In this document: positions 19,437 to 28,422 of the stretch, piece after piece
Layout: the number at the start of each line of letters is the position of its first letter
Position numbering within the stretch: the stretch's first letter is position 1
Source of the DNA: JABMPJ01 sp964345005
Lineage (GTDB): Bacteria; Verrucomicrobiota; Kiritimatiellia; UBA8416; JABMPJ01
Length of the DNA stretch: 28,422 nucleotides
Assembly: GCA_964345005.1 (NCBI GenBank)
Contig: CAYFPQ010000038.1
Location: forward strand, 1 to 28,422
Direction of reading: 5' to 3'
The notes under the pieces: model-generated
Told to the model about the DNA's origin: nothing
The model's database searches: none
The model's input: only the letters and a program-made list of their open reading frames with translations
Translations under genes and position numbers: made by a program

Positions 19437-22400
19437 CTACCGTAGTGCCTTCAGGCGGTAGAAACTGGCCGAATTCGTCGCATCCATATGGGGATGTGAA
19501 TCGTTGACCGGGGTCTTTGGCTCATTCGTGTGGATGGTTCGCCAGATCTCTCCCGTGCCGTTCAAGTTTACCGAATGCTGCAGCAACTGGGTGGCCCATT
19601 CGCCGCCTTGCCAGTGAATCACAACCCCGCCGTTCGTGGAGAGCGCGCCCGTGATGGCGAAGAACGACTGACCGTCCATCGGATGGGTGTCAGCCCCCCA
19701 CTCCTCGGCATTGGTCATGCCATCGTGATCGGGATCACCATCTGGCCCGTCGTCTCCCTCTGCACTGGTAGGATCAAGGCCGTGCTCAACTTCCCATTCA
19801 TCATCCAGTCCGTCGTTGTCGGAGCTGACGGTGGTATCGACTTCATAGAGGGCAGTCTCAGACCATGGCCCCCAACCGGAAACATCCACGGACCTGGCAC
19901 GCAGGGAGACGTTGTTCGAGAAACCCATCCCAAGGTCTGATTCTGCATTCCATACCAGCAGGTGCGTGGTGCCTGTCTGTGCGGCGGCAACACCGCTCAT
20001 GGCCAAGCTGTAAGCTGCCCCGTCAAGTGTCAGCACTGCGGCATCAGCCCATGCTGAAGTTGAGGCAACCTGATACTGGAGGACAGGCAACGACTTGTTG
20101 CCCTCGGCGTCCCAGATCCGCACATCTACTCGACAGTATTCCCCGCCTGAGCTTGGCGTCGGCATGATCCTTGTCTGGGGTGGCGTTTCCGATACCTCGG
20201 TTGGCTGTGCAATCTTCTTCTCGGGCTCCCATATGATGATAGCGCAACTCGAAGGTGAGTCAGGGGCGATGGACATACCGACCAAGGCCTCCCCGGGAGC
20301 GGACACATCGCAGGCACCAAGCTGGTGCCACAGCGTACCACCATAGTGCCTCGAAAAGACGGTCCTCGCCAGTGTTCCTGTACCCAACATCCAAGAGCTA
20401 ACAGTCCCATCTGGCTCGCCCGTGAACAGTGTCCGAGTCATACCGTTCGTGTAGTCCGCGAGTGCAAGCGCGCAATGCGCCGTCGGCTCGCGAGAGAGCA
20501 ACGGCAGCTTGGAAACGCTATGCGGTTCCCAAGTGGCGACTCCATGCATGTGCGCGGCAACAACCAAGCTGTCATCGGGGGTTACTGATAGAGAACCGTC
20601 CATGTCTTCGACGAACATCGAGAAGATCGTGTAGTCAGACAGAGCAGACTCTCCACAGGTCAACGACTGATGCCCCATGAAATGCGTGCTCTCAGAAAGT
20701 GCGTCGTCAAACACCCCTGTTGATGTTGTCGCGCCAGGCAACTGGCTCACCTCGTTGCTGCTTAAGGCGCGGTCATAGATCAGAACCTCGTCGATCTTTC
20801 CCTTAAAGTACTGGATATCCGTTTCCCGACCACCAATGACGAGGTCGTTTGCATCAGGACGCTCATCCTGAATGGTCCCGCCGCCGGAACCCTCAAACTC
20901 GAGCTCACCATTTACATACAGTCGCGATCCATCAGATGCGAAAGTCCACACTAGGTGCGTCCATTCGTCGTCGGGGGCAGAGTAACCTGTATCGACACCG
21001 ACCCAACCCAGCGTTGAAGTCTTGACGTGGTACTTGATGCTTCTCCCAAGCAATCTCTGGATCTCATATTCGCCGCATTTCGTCACGATGCAGAAAGGCT
21101 GAGTGCCTGATGGCGCTGCCGGGCGAATCCACGCAGCCACGGTGAACGCATCGGCCATCTGGAAGTCGGCATGTGACCCGCAGTTGATCCAATCATTCCC
21201 GCCGAATGAGTACGCCTGATCCTCTCGATCCAGACGGTCAGTCGTTAGAATAGCCCCGTCAACGATGCCGGTGTGAGAGTTCTGGCCAGAATCATTCGCA
21301 TTCCCGGTGAACTCGTACCAGGCCATCAGCCCGTTCGTGCTCGTGACAGCCTTGCCAGCCAAGTCCGTCACGGCTACGCGGTTGGAGCCCGCCCTTCGCA
21401 CGAAGAGTCCCAGACCGTCGAACGCTCCGCCTCCATGGTCAGAACCGTTGGTATCAACATTCTCGACTGTCCAGTGATTATTCGACTGCACAAGACTGAA
21501 CAGGCACTGCGATGGATGTCCATCTTGGTCGAGTTGGGCAATGACGTCCTCATCGCGCACACCCAGTACATACCCGACAGAGGGCGATCCGTTTGTAGCC
21601 GACTGTGCAATCATTGTCTTCTCCCAAGAGTTGGAGACAGACTTCACTTGCATTACGACATTCGTATCAGCGGCATCACGGAGTCCCAAGTATATGGCGG
21701 CCGAAGCTGTGTTTGAGGGTTGGCCGATATCAATCGAGGTAACACCGTACGAACCAATCTCAACAACCTGTGTAGTCCAGCCTGAAGAGGATTCTGTCAG
21801 GATCAGAATCGAGTTCGTCTCGGCACCAGGTACTCCGTCGGCACCAACAACTATCTCGTCGCCCCCCTCGCCATTGAGCTGTCCGGAACCGAAAACGAAG
21901 TTGGATGGGGTAAAGGCACACTGAAAGACAGCAGCCGTGACGCCGATGGAGCCCATGATATCAGGAACGCTTACGGCATTGGTCGGATGGCTATTCGCTT
22001 GTGATTCCTGGTAGTTCGACCAACCGTCTCCATCACCGTCTCCATCCGGACCGTCTTGCCCGGCCCCACTTGTCCAGTCTAGACCGTTCCACAGTTCCCA
22101 CAGGTCCATAAGACCGTCTGCATCATCATCCAGGCCGAGGTATGTCTGCCGGAGGATATTGCCGTTTCCATCGTACACGTAGCCGATCGACATACCTTTC
22201 GAGTAACGCACGCCTATCAGACGATCGATCTTGTCATAGTAGTTCTTCTGTCTACGCAGCCCGGAGTTCAGGAATGCATAGTCGTTGGTCCCGGGATGCG
22301 TTTGCCATGAGCTCGCGCTGAGCGAGTTGCTGTACTCGTCGATGTTCGAGACAAAATCGAAGTCTTGGTCATCATGGGCATCGTTGACCAGAGGATTCAT

Positions 22401-25400
22401 GCCGTGTGCGATTTCGTATCCATCGTCCATGCCGTCACCGTCCGTGTCCTCTGCTGAAGGATTCGTGCCATCGATGGCGTACTCGGCGTAGTCACTTCGT
22501 CCGTCACCATCCGTATCGGCGACATCGGCACGCGTTCCTATGGTGTGCTCCTGCATATTGCTGAGACCATCCATATCGGCGTCCCCATCGGCATCGGCAA
22601 CAAGGGGGTCTGTCCCGTTGTCAAGCTCCCAGCGATCATCCATCCCATCTCCATCTGTGTCAGCCAGGTGGGGATGTGTGCCTGCTTCATACTCCTCGCG
22701 ATTCGAGACACCATCACCATCGGCATCCGCGACGCTTTCACCAAGCCTGAAGGCAGCGAACAGAGGACTTGAGGATACGCTGCCGATGTAGCCCACGGCA
22801 GGAGTTGAAGGAGGTGCGCTAGCGCCCGCGGGAAGGTCAAAGCGAATCCGGCCCACGCCGCCGGTTCCTCCATCACGACCCGTTCCGGCTGGATCGCGTG
22901 CCCCTCCCAGGCCGCCGGTCGCTTCAATTGTTAGACCGGCACCCACTGCACCGACCAGGTAGATAGAGCCGCCAGCGCCACCGCCGCCTCCGGCTCCACT
23001 TGATCCATCATGAGCATAGACACCAGCGGAGCCCACCTCGCCGGAACACCGTATGTCTCCGCTGCCTGTCATGGAGTCTGCCCCAATCAACACCAGGCCG
23101 CCACCGCTACCGCCGCCAACGCCCACGCGGCCGTGATTGTGCGCCCCTGAACCACCACCGCCACCAAAGTGGACACGCTCAAGCGTTGTCATTCCGAAGG
23201 TATCAGCACCAAGCCCACAGTACGGGTGACTCTGAGGATGCACTCCGTCAGCGCCAGACGAGCCATACCCCCCGCCTCCACCGGCGGATTCGGCACCGTA
23301 TCCAGCACCCCCGCCTCCGTACACCAAGGGATTGATATCTGTAGCCGTCTGGGTGTTGTCGCTCGACGTTCCTTCGCCTGGATATCCTCGCTGATTGGAG
23401 ATGTCTCCTGGCAGGCCGTCGCCGCCTCTGTATCCCAGGGCGGAAGCACTGATCGCCCCGCCCGCACCTATGGCGCAGTCGCCAGACGTGACAAACGTGA
23501 CCACACCGCCATTCGTTCCGTTCCATTCCTGACACGAAACGATACCGTTGATGCTTGCAGAGCTATACTGTGGCGCTCTTATCGCCTGAATACGTCTGTC
23601 TGGTGCCTCTGTGTAGCTGGCTGAGAGCGGAGTCATGAGGGTCACAGCATTGCTCTGAACGCTCTCTATGCGGACCATCTCGTGCACCCCCGCCACGCAG
23701 CTGACCGGATTCGTTTCTGGATCTTGTGTGATGTGTAGCAGAATAGCATCTCCCGCACTCAGGTTCTGGGTACTCGCCAGGCTGAGAACGCTTGCACCCG
23801 CGAGATTCGTGCCCGCCACAGTGGTTCTGACCGTGTCGACATAGCTGGTGGACCCCGCAGACACAGTAAGGACGCCGTCACGCCCGTCGCCCATCCTCAG
23901 ACCGTTCAGAGGGTCAAACCCATGTCGGATCTCCCAGCCGTCGCCCATCCCATCTCCATCAGTATCCCATTCAGTGGCTTCCGTTCCAATGGTGTCCTCC
24001 CCATCGACAAAGCCATCCCCGTTGGCATTTACGCCCTCCGGATAAACATTCGTCGAGACAGCCCAGCTATGACCATCCACTAACCCATCGGCATCTGAGT
24101 CCACGTTGGTTGGGTTCGTCAGCCCTTGCCACTCGTTGAGATTGATCAGGCTATCCCCATCCGGGTTGAAACCGGCATCCAAGTCGTTTGAAGGATTCAG
24201 TCCGTAGAAGGCTTCATACCAGGTAGCCATTGTGTCAGTGTCATAGTCGGGCAGATCTGATAGCGCCACATCGATGTTCGCAAGGCCATTGGAGAGCAGG
24301 ATCGGATTGCCCGCGTACTCGCCTTCTGCTTCCCACCAATCGTTGGAAAGATTGCCGTTGAGATCGCGATACGCACGAATCCAATACTCATTACCCAAGG
24401 GGAGGTTGCTGAAGCTGTAGTCGCCGGGAGCAGACAGGTGTCTGACCCACCCCGAAGCCCACGAATTGCTTGCCGTAGCAGCAACGACCCTGATGATCCC
24501 GCCTTGCAAGCCGGAGTAGGTTACAGTACCGGCTAACGCGGGCGCTGTGTCCTCTTCTAGAAAGTCAATCCCATTGCCCGCATTGTATGAGTTGGTCACA
24601 TCCAAACCAGTGTAGGACTGGCCAAACATGCCGATGTTGTCGAGAAGGCCGTCGTAGAGAGGCAGTCCAGTGCTCCGGCCACCAACGGCAAGCTTGCTCA
24701 TTGAAGATACGGCACAGTTACTTGACGATGTGCTCCACTCCAACTCGCCGTCAACGAACAGCTTCGCTCCTCCCGTGCCACAGACGGCTACAACATGATG
24801 CCACATTCCAATTGGCATTGCCGATGAATGGCCTTCCCACTGGATCGAGCCATTCCTCTTGAGCTTGAAATTGACCTGCCCGCTGTCTGCGTAGAGAACA
24901 TCGAGGAAGTTGTTGTCCGTCCCGTCCGAAATGCTCACCAGAGATCCGGAAATGCCAACACTCTCAGGCTTCATCCAGAGGTCGATTGTTCTGACATCGG
25001 CCGCAGCAGTGAAGTTGTCGTTTGTCAGCCAGTCGGAATCACTTCTCTCCAAGTCAATGGCTTGGCCGCGCAGTCCCGGCACAAAAGCCGGACCACTCAC
25101 GGGAGACAAGTCAAAACCACCATCGGAGCTGTCGGCGTAGTCGACATCGCACCGGTAGTACACGAGCGGCCAGTTCCAGGAGGAAGGGAACTCCTTGCCA
25201 GCACCACCGTTGTACGACGCAGTCACATCTGTTTGATCATACCCACTGTCAAAGAGCGCCAGGTTGTCGATTACTCCATCGATGCGCTCAACTCCACCAG
25301 CACCATTGGCCCCCACGTAGATGTTCGCCATGCCGGAGACCGGAACGTCGGTTCCCGGGTCGTCCCCATCGGGCGAACCGTTCACATAGAGTTTCGCGCC

Positions 25401-28388
25401 GCCCGCACCGCACACCGCAACAACATGGTACCACTGCCCAATGGCGCAGACCGACGACTGAACGGTGAAACGGGGCGAGTTCGCAAGTCGGATATGGAAC
25501 TGAAAACGGCCGCTGGCAAGGTACGCTAGAGACATGGCGTTGTCGTTGGCGCCATCGTCCAGACGGAGAATGTAGGTGTTCCCGCTCAGCGACTCCGGGC
25601 GGAACCATACGTCAACCGTGCGGACCTCTGCTGCTTTGGAGAAGGAGTCGTGTGAGAAGTAGTCCCCCTCGCTCTGCTCCAGGTCAGCGCCGTTCTCCAC
25701 CTTCGCTGCAACGTAGGCCGGTGTCCCGTGCGGCGTCAGATGGAATCGCCCACCCGAACTGTCATTCCCGTTGGCCTCAAGTCTGTAGTACGCCAGAGGA
25801 CCGAACCCCTCTCCTCCTGGCCAGGTGAATGCGCGCCCACTTCCGCTATCGTACGACAGCACAACGTCCTCAAGGATGTACTGGACACCGAAGAAGGCGA
25901 GATTGTCGACTACACCGTCAATGCGGTTCGCCCCGTTGTAGTCACTGCCGACGTGCAGACTGGTCATCGTGCCACCAGGCACGTACTCGCTGCTATGTGT
26001 ATCCTTCAGAGCCCCGTCAACATACAGCTTCGCGCCACCCACACCCCACGTGCCCACGACGTGATACCAGGTATCGACGGTCATCCCTGCAAACTGGACG
26101 ATCCAGCGTTGCGCACCACCCGTTCTGAGAACGAGCGAGAGAGTACCCGTGGCCCCCATGTGGAGGTATAGGTTGTTGTCATCTGATCCGTCGGTAAGCT
26201 GGAATGGGTAACTGTCCGTGAGGGTCTCGAACTTCACCCAGAGATCTACTGTTCGCAGTGTTTCCGCCCCACTGAAGCCAGAACCGCTGAGGTAGTTTCC
26301 TGCCCCGGTCTCAATGTCGACCCCTTGCCAGACTTTGCCCGTGACAAACTGAGGCAGAGGAGCCCCGTGGAGAGACAACGTGACCTGATTCCCAGAGGAG
26401 TCTTCCGCATTCCCGTCAAACTTGTAGTAGGCCTGCGGAGCATGCCAGGCAAGACAGGGATCAACAACCAAGAGAGAGAAGACAGCCAATGACATGAACT
26501 TGGTCAAGTGAGACCAGCCCTTCCTTGACTGCTTGCCTCGCAGGAATCGTAGTCCAGCGATCAGCGCCAGGGGAAGAATCGGCGCGAATCCTCCACCGCC
26601 ACCTCCGCCACTGGAACCACCCGAGCCACCACCGCCGCCTGAGCTGCCCCCAGACCCACCCCCAGAGCTGCCGCCGCCGGAACTACCACCGCCGGAGGAG
26701 GAGCCACCGCCTCCGCCGGAACTGCCGCCACTCGAACTACCACCGGAGCTACTACCACCGGAACTGCCACTCGAACCACCACCGCCAGAGCCACTTGCAT
26801 GGCCCCCACCTGAGGAGGAGCCGCCGCCCTGGGATGCCGAGGAGCCATTGTCAGAGGTCGAGCCGCTGTCGGTGTCACTATGGCCATCAATGGTGTGAAA
26901 CGTCCCTTCTTCGTCACGGCTATGCATACTGTTGAAGATCGCGATGTTATTGGCAATAGCGGCGGTCCGCGCATGGTCGTATCCTGCGGCAGTTGTGTAG
27001 GCAATCACATCTCCCGCAGTTATGGGGCCGGTCTGAGAGTACGTGTATCCACCGGATGATGAATCACTACCTCCGCCGGTATCTCCGCCACCATGGGATT
27101 GGTGAGAGTCCTCTTGTTGGAGCTGTTGGGTCTGAACTTGATCACCGGAATCGGTGCCCACACCACCAGAAGAGGAATCATCAATCAGCAGTCCAGGCAG
27201 TCCTTTGTCGTGCGCAAGGTCCAGAGCAATGCCACCCGAGAAGAGAGCAATGCCTGCCGCTTCAAGCCAAGTCTTCTGCCCCAAGGTTGCCACATCAAGA
27301 ACGGCATCTGCGACCGCGCCTGCTGCAGACAGCAGCAGCATACCAGCATCAATCGCATCGAAAGAGCCCTCATGGATCTTCTTATAGGAGTTCGCTACTT
27401 CATACATGAAGAAAGCGTATCCGAACAGTTCCCCTTTGGGGTCGACGTATGTATAGGGGTTCCCGCCTGCATATCCATAGGCCACAGGCTGCCACCCAGG
27501 CCCAATTGGCTTAACAGGGTCAGTCGAGAGAAATACGCCTGCTTCAGCACAGTAGTAGCGTGCTCGCATGAAATACAGATCGGGGAGATCCTCCATAACG
27601 CCGAGAGAGCCGACAAATCTGTACGGATTGCTGTCGACTGTGCTATCGGGCAGGCTCCGGCCATAGGGAGTGTAGGCATACTGACTCAGCACATTTGTCG
27701 ACGCGTCTGTCGTTGCGACAATGCTCGCCTGAGGATCTGCGTGGTAGCACAGCAGACCATTCGTGCCGTCAGCTCTATATGCCAGGCCATCAGGGCCATG
27801 TACATACCAGTTCACAATACTGCCTCCAGCATCCGTGTCGCAGAGCGTAGTCTCCATGCCGAGAGACAGATCGAGGACGTAGCGCGTCTCGACACCATCC
27901 ACTGTCTTGGCCACACGCCTTCCGATCGCATCGAGGCGGTTCTCGATCGTCTTTGAAGTGATGCCACTGTCCCAGTCCACGCGCAGAACACGGTTGTCTT
28001 CGTCGTAGACGAACGAGTGGCTCTGTCCGCCCCCGACCACGTTGGTCATATTGCCGCTCGGATCGTAGCTGTACGTCCAGATGTTGGAGGGGTTGAGCGC
28101 ATCCTCCCGTTCAATCAGACGGTTTGCTGCGGTGTAGCTGGCGGATTCGTCAATCCGCGCGGGTAGCGGCCAGTCCAACGTGCCCATTTCCGTGGCATCG
28201 GTCTTGTTCCCGTTTCTGTCATAGGCATACGTGAGCGCAATGAGAGGATCGCTGGCCGACCTTGTATATGATAGATTGGTCATACGGCCTGCATCATCGA
28301 AAGCGTTGGTCTGAGTGATGTTGTTGGGATAGGTCTTCGTGAGCAGGCGATTGAGCTTGTCATAGGTAAACGTGGGTGGCTGATTGAC
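19437..28388 (-). CDS. Giant RHS / LamG / TSP3-repeat surface protein, 5'-truncated and apparently fused
   Basis: One open frame from a stop at 28389-28391 to the TAG at 19437; first in-frame ATG 28283 (2948 residues, numbering used here). Residues 1-285 are RHS/YD repeats ending in the core motif GNPYTYVDPKGE. A variable region follows, then a Ser/Gly tract (484-566) and an anchor-like tail FAPILPLALIAGLRFLRGKQ. At 597 a signal-peptide-like segment begins. Then come three similar LamG domains (about 618, 829 and 1041), a prealbumin-like module, TSP3-type calcium repeats (1347-1461, 1849-1978, 2820-2865), a glycine-rich domain (1607-1818), an RHS fragment (2010-2043) and a fourth LamG (2320-2510), ending SFYRLKALR. 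The product would be extracellular, probably adhesive. YD repeat sequence continues upstream of the ATG, so the true N-terminus is lost. Confidence 0.8.
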   Translation of the reverse strand, partial: VNQPPTFTYDKLNRLLTKTYPNNITQTNAFDDAGRMTNLSYTRSASDPLIALTYAYDRNGNKTDATEMGTLDWPLPARIDESASYTAANRLIEREDALNPSNIWTYSYDPSGNMTNVVGGGQSHSFVYDEDNRVLRVDWDSGITSKTIENRLDAIGRRVAKTVDGVETRYVLDLSLGMETTLCDTDAGGSIVNWYVHGPDGLAYRADGTNGLLCYHADPQASIVATTDASTNVLSQYAYTPYGRSLPDSTVDSNPYRFVGSLGVMEDLPDLYFMRARYYCAEAGVFLSTDPVKPIGPGWQPVAYGYAGGNPYTYVDPKGELFGYAFFMYEVANSYKKIHEGSFDAIDAGMLLLSAAGAVADAVLDVATLGQKTWLEAAGIALFSGGIALDLAHDKGLPGLLIDDSSSGGVGTDSGDQVQTQQLQQEDSHQSHGGGDTGGGSDSSSGGYTYSQTGPITAGDVIAYTTAAGYDHARTAAIANNIAIFNSMHSRDEEGTFHTIDGHSDTDSGSTSDNGSSASQGGGSSSGGGHASGSGGGGSSGSSGGSSSGGSSSGGSSGGGGGSSSGGGSSGGGSSGGGSGGSSGGGGGSGGSSGGGGGGGFAPILPLALIAGLRFLRGKQSRKGWSHLTKFMSLAVFSLLVVDPCLAWHAPQAYYKFDGNAEDSSGNQVTLSLHGAPLPQFVTGKVWQGVDIETGAGNYLSGSGFSGAETLRTVDLWVKFETLTDSYPFQLTDGSDDNNLYLHMGATGTLSLVLRTGGAQRWIVQFAGMTVDTWYHVVGTWGVGGAKLYVDGALKDTHSSEYVPGGTMTSLHVGSDYNGANRIDGVVDNLAFFGVQYILEDVVLSYDSGSGRAFTWPGGEGFGPLAYYRLEANGNDSSGGRFHLTPHGTPAYVAAKVENGADLEQSEGDYFSHDSFSKAAEVRTVDVWFRPESLSGNTYILRLDDGANDNAMSLAYLASGRFQFHIRLANSPRFTVQSSVCAIGQWYHVVAVCGAGGAKLYVNGSPDGDDPGTDVPVSGMANIYVGANGAGGVERIDGVIDNLALFDSGYDQTDVTASYNGGAGKEFPSSWNWPLVYYRCDVDYADSSDGGFDLSPVSGPAFVPGLRGQAIDLERSDSDWLTNDNFTAAADVRTIDLWMKPESVGISGSLVSISDGTDNNFLDVLYADSGQVNFKLKRNGSIQWEGHSSAMPIGMWHHVVAVCGTGGAKLFVDGELEWSTSSSNCAVSSMSKLAVGGRSTGLPLYDGLLDNIGMFGQSYTGLDVTNSYNAGNGIDFLEEDTAPALAGTVTYSGLQGGIIRVVAATASNSWASGWVRHLSAPGDYSFSNLPLGNEYWIRAYRDLNGNLSNDWWEAEGEYAGNPILLSNGLANIDVALSDLPDYDTDTMATWYEAFYGLNPSNDLDAGFNPDGDSLINLNEWQGLTNPTNVDSDADGLVDGHSWAVSTNVYPEGVNANGDGFVDGEDTIGTEATEWDTDGDGMGDGWEIRHGFDPLNGLRMGDGRDGVLTVSAGSTSYVDTVRTTVAGTNLAGASVLSLASTQNLSAGDAILLHITQDPETNPVSCVAGVHEMVRIESVQSNAVTLMTPLSASYTEAPDRRIQAIRAPQYSSASINGIVSCQEWNGTNGGVVTFVTSGDCAIGAGGAISASALGYRGGDGLPGDISNQRGYPGEGTSSDNTQTATDINPLVYGGGGAGYGAESAGGGGGYGSSGADGVHPQSHPYCGLGADTFGMTTLERVHFGGGGGSGAHNHGRVGVGGGSGGGLVLIGADSMTGSGDIRCSGEVGSAGVYAHDGSSGAGGGGGAGGSIYLVGAVGAGLTIEATGGLGGARDPAGTGRDGGTGGVGRIRFDLPAGASAPPSTPAVGYIGSVSSSPLFAAFRLGESVADADGDGVSNREEYEAGTHPHLADTDGDGMDDRWELDNGTDPLVADADGDADMDGLSNMQEHTIGTRADVADTDGDGRSDYAEYAIDGTNPSAEDTDGDGMDDGYEIAHGMNPLVNDAHDDQDFDFVSNIDEYSNSLSASSWQTHPGTNDYAFLNSGLRRQKNYYDKIDRLIGVRYSKGMSIGYVYDGNGNILRQTYLGLDDDADGLMDLWELWNGLDWTSGAGQDGPDGDGDGDGWSNYQESQANSHPTNAVSVPDIMGSIGVTAAVFQCAFTPSNFVFGSGQLNGEGGDEIVVGADGVPGAETNSILILTESSSGWTTQVVEIGSYGVTSIDIGQPSNTASAAIYLGLRDAADTNVVMQVKSVSNSWEKTMIAQSATNGSPSVGYVLGVRDEDVIAQLDQDGHPSQCLFSLVQSNNHWTVENVDTNGSDHGGGAFDGLGLFVRRAGSNRVAVTDLAGKAVTSTNGLMAWYEFTGNANDSGQNSHTGIVDGAILTTDRLDREDQAYSFGGNDWINCGSHADFQMADAFTVAAWIRPAAPSGTQPFCIVTKCGEYEIQRLLGRSIKYHVKTSTLGWVGVDTGYSAPDDEWTHLVWTFASDGSRLYVNGELEFEGSGGGTIQDERPDANDLVIGGRETDIQYFKGKIDEVLIYDRALSSNEVSQLPGATTSTGVFDDALSESTHFMGHQSLTCGESALSDYTIFSMFVEDMDGSLSVTPDDSLVVAAHMHGVATWEPHSVSKLPLLSREPTAHCALALADYTNGMTRTLFTGEPDGTVSSWMLGTGTLARTVFSRHYGGTLWHQLGACDVSAPGEALVGMSIAPDSPSSCAIIIWEPEKKIAQPTEVSETPPQTRIMPTPSSGGEYCRVDVRIWDAEGNKSLPVLQYQVASTSAWADAAVLTLDGAAYSLAMSGVAAAQTGTTHLLVWNAESDLGMGFSNNVSLRARSVDVSGWGPWSETALYEVDTTVSSDNDGLDDEWEVEHGLDPTSAEGDDGPDGDPDHDGMTNAEEWGADTHPMDGQSFFAITGALSTNGGVVIHWQGGEWATQLLQHSVNLNGTGEIWRTIHTNEPKTPVNDSHPHMDATNSASFYRLKALR
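26439..26495 (-). other. Internal signal peptide, possible start of a separate gene
   Basis: MSLAVFSLLVVDPCLAWHA (from ATG 26495) has a hydrophobic core and an A-x-A-like end, preceded by SHLTKF. It comes eight residues after the basic end of an anchor-like tail, inside the giant frame. If used as a start it yields a secreted protein of 2352 residues (19437-26495). No strong ribosome-binding site precedes it. Confidence 0.55.
26587..26832 (-). repeat. Ser/Gly-coding low-complexity tract
   Basis: About 82 codons made almost only of Gly and Ser (SSGGGSSGGG-type), read from the minus strand as irregular repeats of GGNGGNAGN codons. It separates the RHS variable region from the hydrophobic tail FAPILPLALIAGL and probably forms a flexible, wall-spanning stalk. 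Such tracts are prone to slippage and to assembly error. Confidence 0.85.
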
Positions 28389-28422
28389 TCAAGTACCCCC
28401 CATATGTAGTGTCCCTGTGAAA
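28389..28422. other. Non-RHS sequence abutting the broken RHS gene
   Basis: Read on the minus strand, the last 34 bases end in an in-frame TGA (28391-28389), after which clear RHS sequence begins within a few codons (PPTFTYDKLNRLLTK). The bases themselves (CATATGTAGTGTCCCTG on the plus strand) have no RHS coding sense in any frame. This suggests the edge of an insertion or rearrangement; too little is visible to name the element. Confidence 0.45.

Noticed and set aside
22830..23470. Possible CRISPR-like or tandem DNA repeats in the GC-rich block
   Set aside because: The repetition comes from glycine codons of a Gly-rich domain; there are no regularly spaced identical repeats with unique spacers.
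26533..26898. Proline-rich plus-strand frame (PPPPEPPEPPPPPEL-type)
   Set aside because: It is the complement of the Ser/Gly-coding tract of the giant protein; proline-rich shadows are expected opposite glycine codons.

Overview
The window reads as chromosome from a free-living, moderately GC-rich environmental bacterium. A PVC-superphylum lineage such as Kiritimatiellota or a Verrucomicrobiota relative is my best guess. The grounds are a giant LamG / thrombospondin-type-3 / RHS secreted protein ending in an SFYRL-type C-terminus, a system II (ResB-CcsA) cytochrome c maturation pair, and GC-rich palindromic intergenic repeats. No rRNA or other decisive marker is present, so this is inference.

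Region 1 (1-1960) is accessory DNA resembling a run of integron cassettes. It holds two complete toxin-antitoxin operons, RHH antitoxin + MazF/PemK (495-1039) and Phd/YefM + YoeB/Txe (1331-1833), plus broken pieces of at least three other small regulators. The pieces are separated by imperfect palindromes. Two palindromes (46-105 and 344-401) resemble attC recombination sites, including the one-base excess in the left inner box. No integrase is in the window.

Region 2 (1960-14345) is mostly housekeeping. On the minus strand resB, ccsA, a small FHA protein and a nitrilase-family amidohydrolase form an apparent operon. It ends in a strong hairpin and is followed by a VAO/p-cresol-methylhydroxylase-type flavoprotein. 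Then come a SprT-like metalloprotein, a divergent DnaQ-type exonuclease with an apparently leaderless mRNA, a TPR protein, a GT-C-type membrane glycosyltransferase, pyrE, a TrmJ-type RNA methyltransferase and a site-2 protease. An almost identical pair of inverted GC-rich palindromes lies between pyrE and trmJ.

Region 3 (14346-17294) has pgi overlapping a pteridine-reductase-like SDR gene, then a tRNA-Ser(GCU). The tRNA locus carries a 345-bp insertion: a small GIY-YIG nuclease gene and a paired inverted hairpin, bounded by a 21-bp direct repeat of the tRNA 5' end. The nuclease ORF takes its stop codon from inside the tRNA gene. I regard this as the most interesting object in the window.

Region 4 (17295-19436) encodes a soluble class III nucleotide-cyclase-like protein with a C-terminal GAF-like domain and a small basic ORF downstream. 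The cyclase domain keeps the two metal-binding aspartates but apparently lacks the canonical Asn/Arg transition-state residues.

Region 5 (19437-28422) is one minus-strand reading frame of almost 9 kb. It looks like two proteins joined in frame: the 3' part of an RHS gene ending in a glycine-rich, membrane-anchor-like tail, then a complete-looking secreted protein with its own signal peptide, four LamG domains, calcium-binding repeats, a glycine-rich domain and an embedded RHS fragment. The RHS end is broken at about 28388, where recognisable RHS repeat sequence abuts a stop codon and unrelated DNA.
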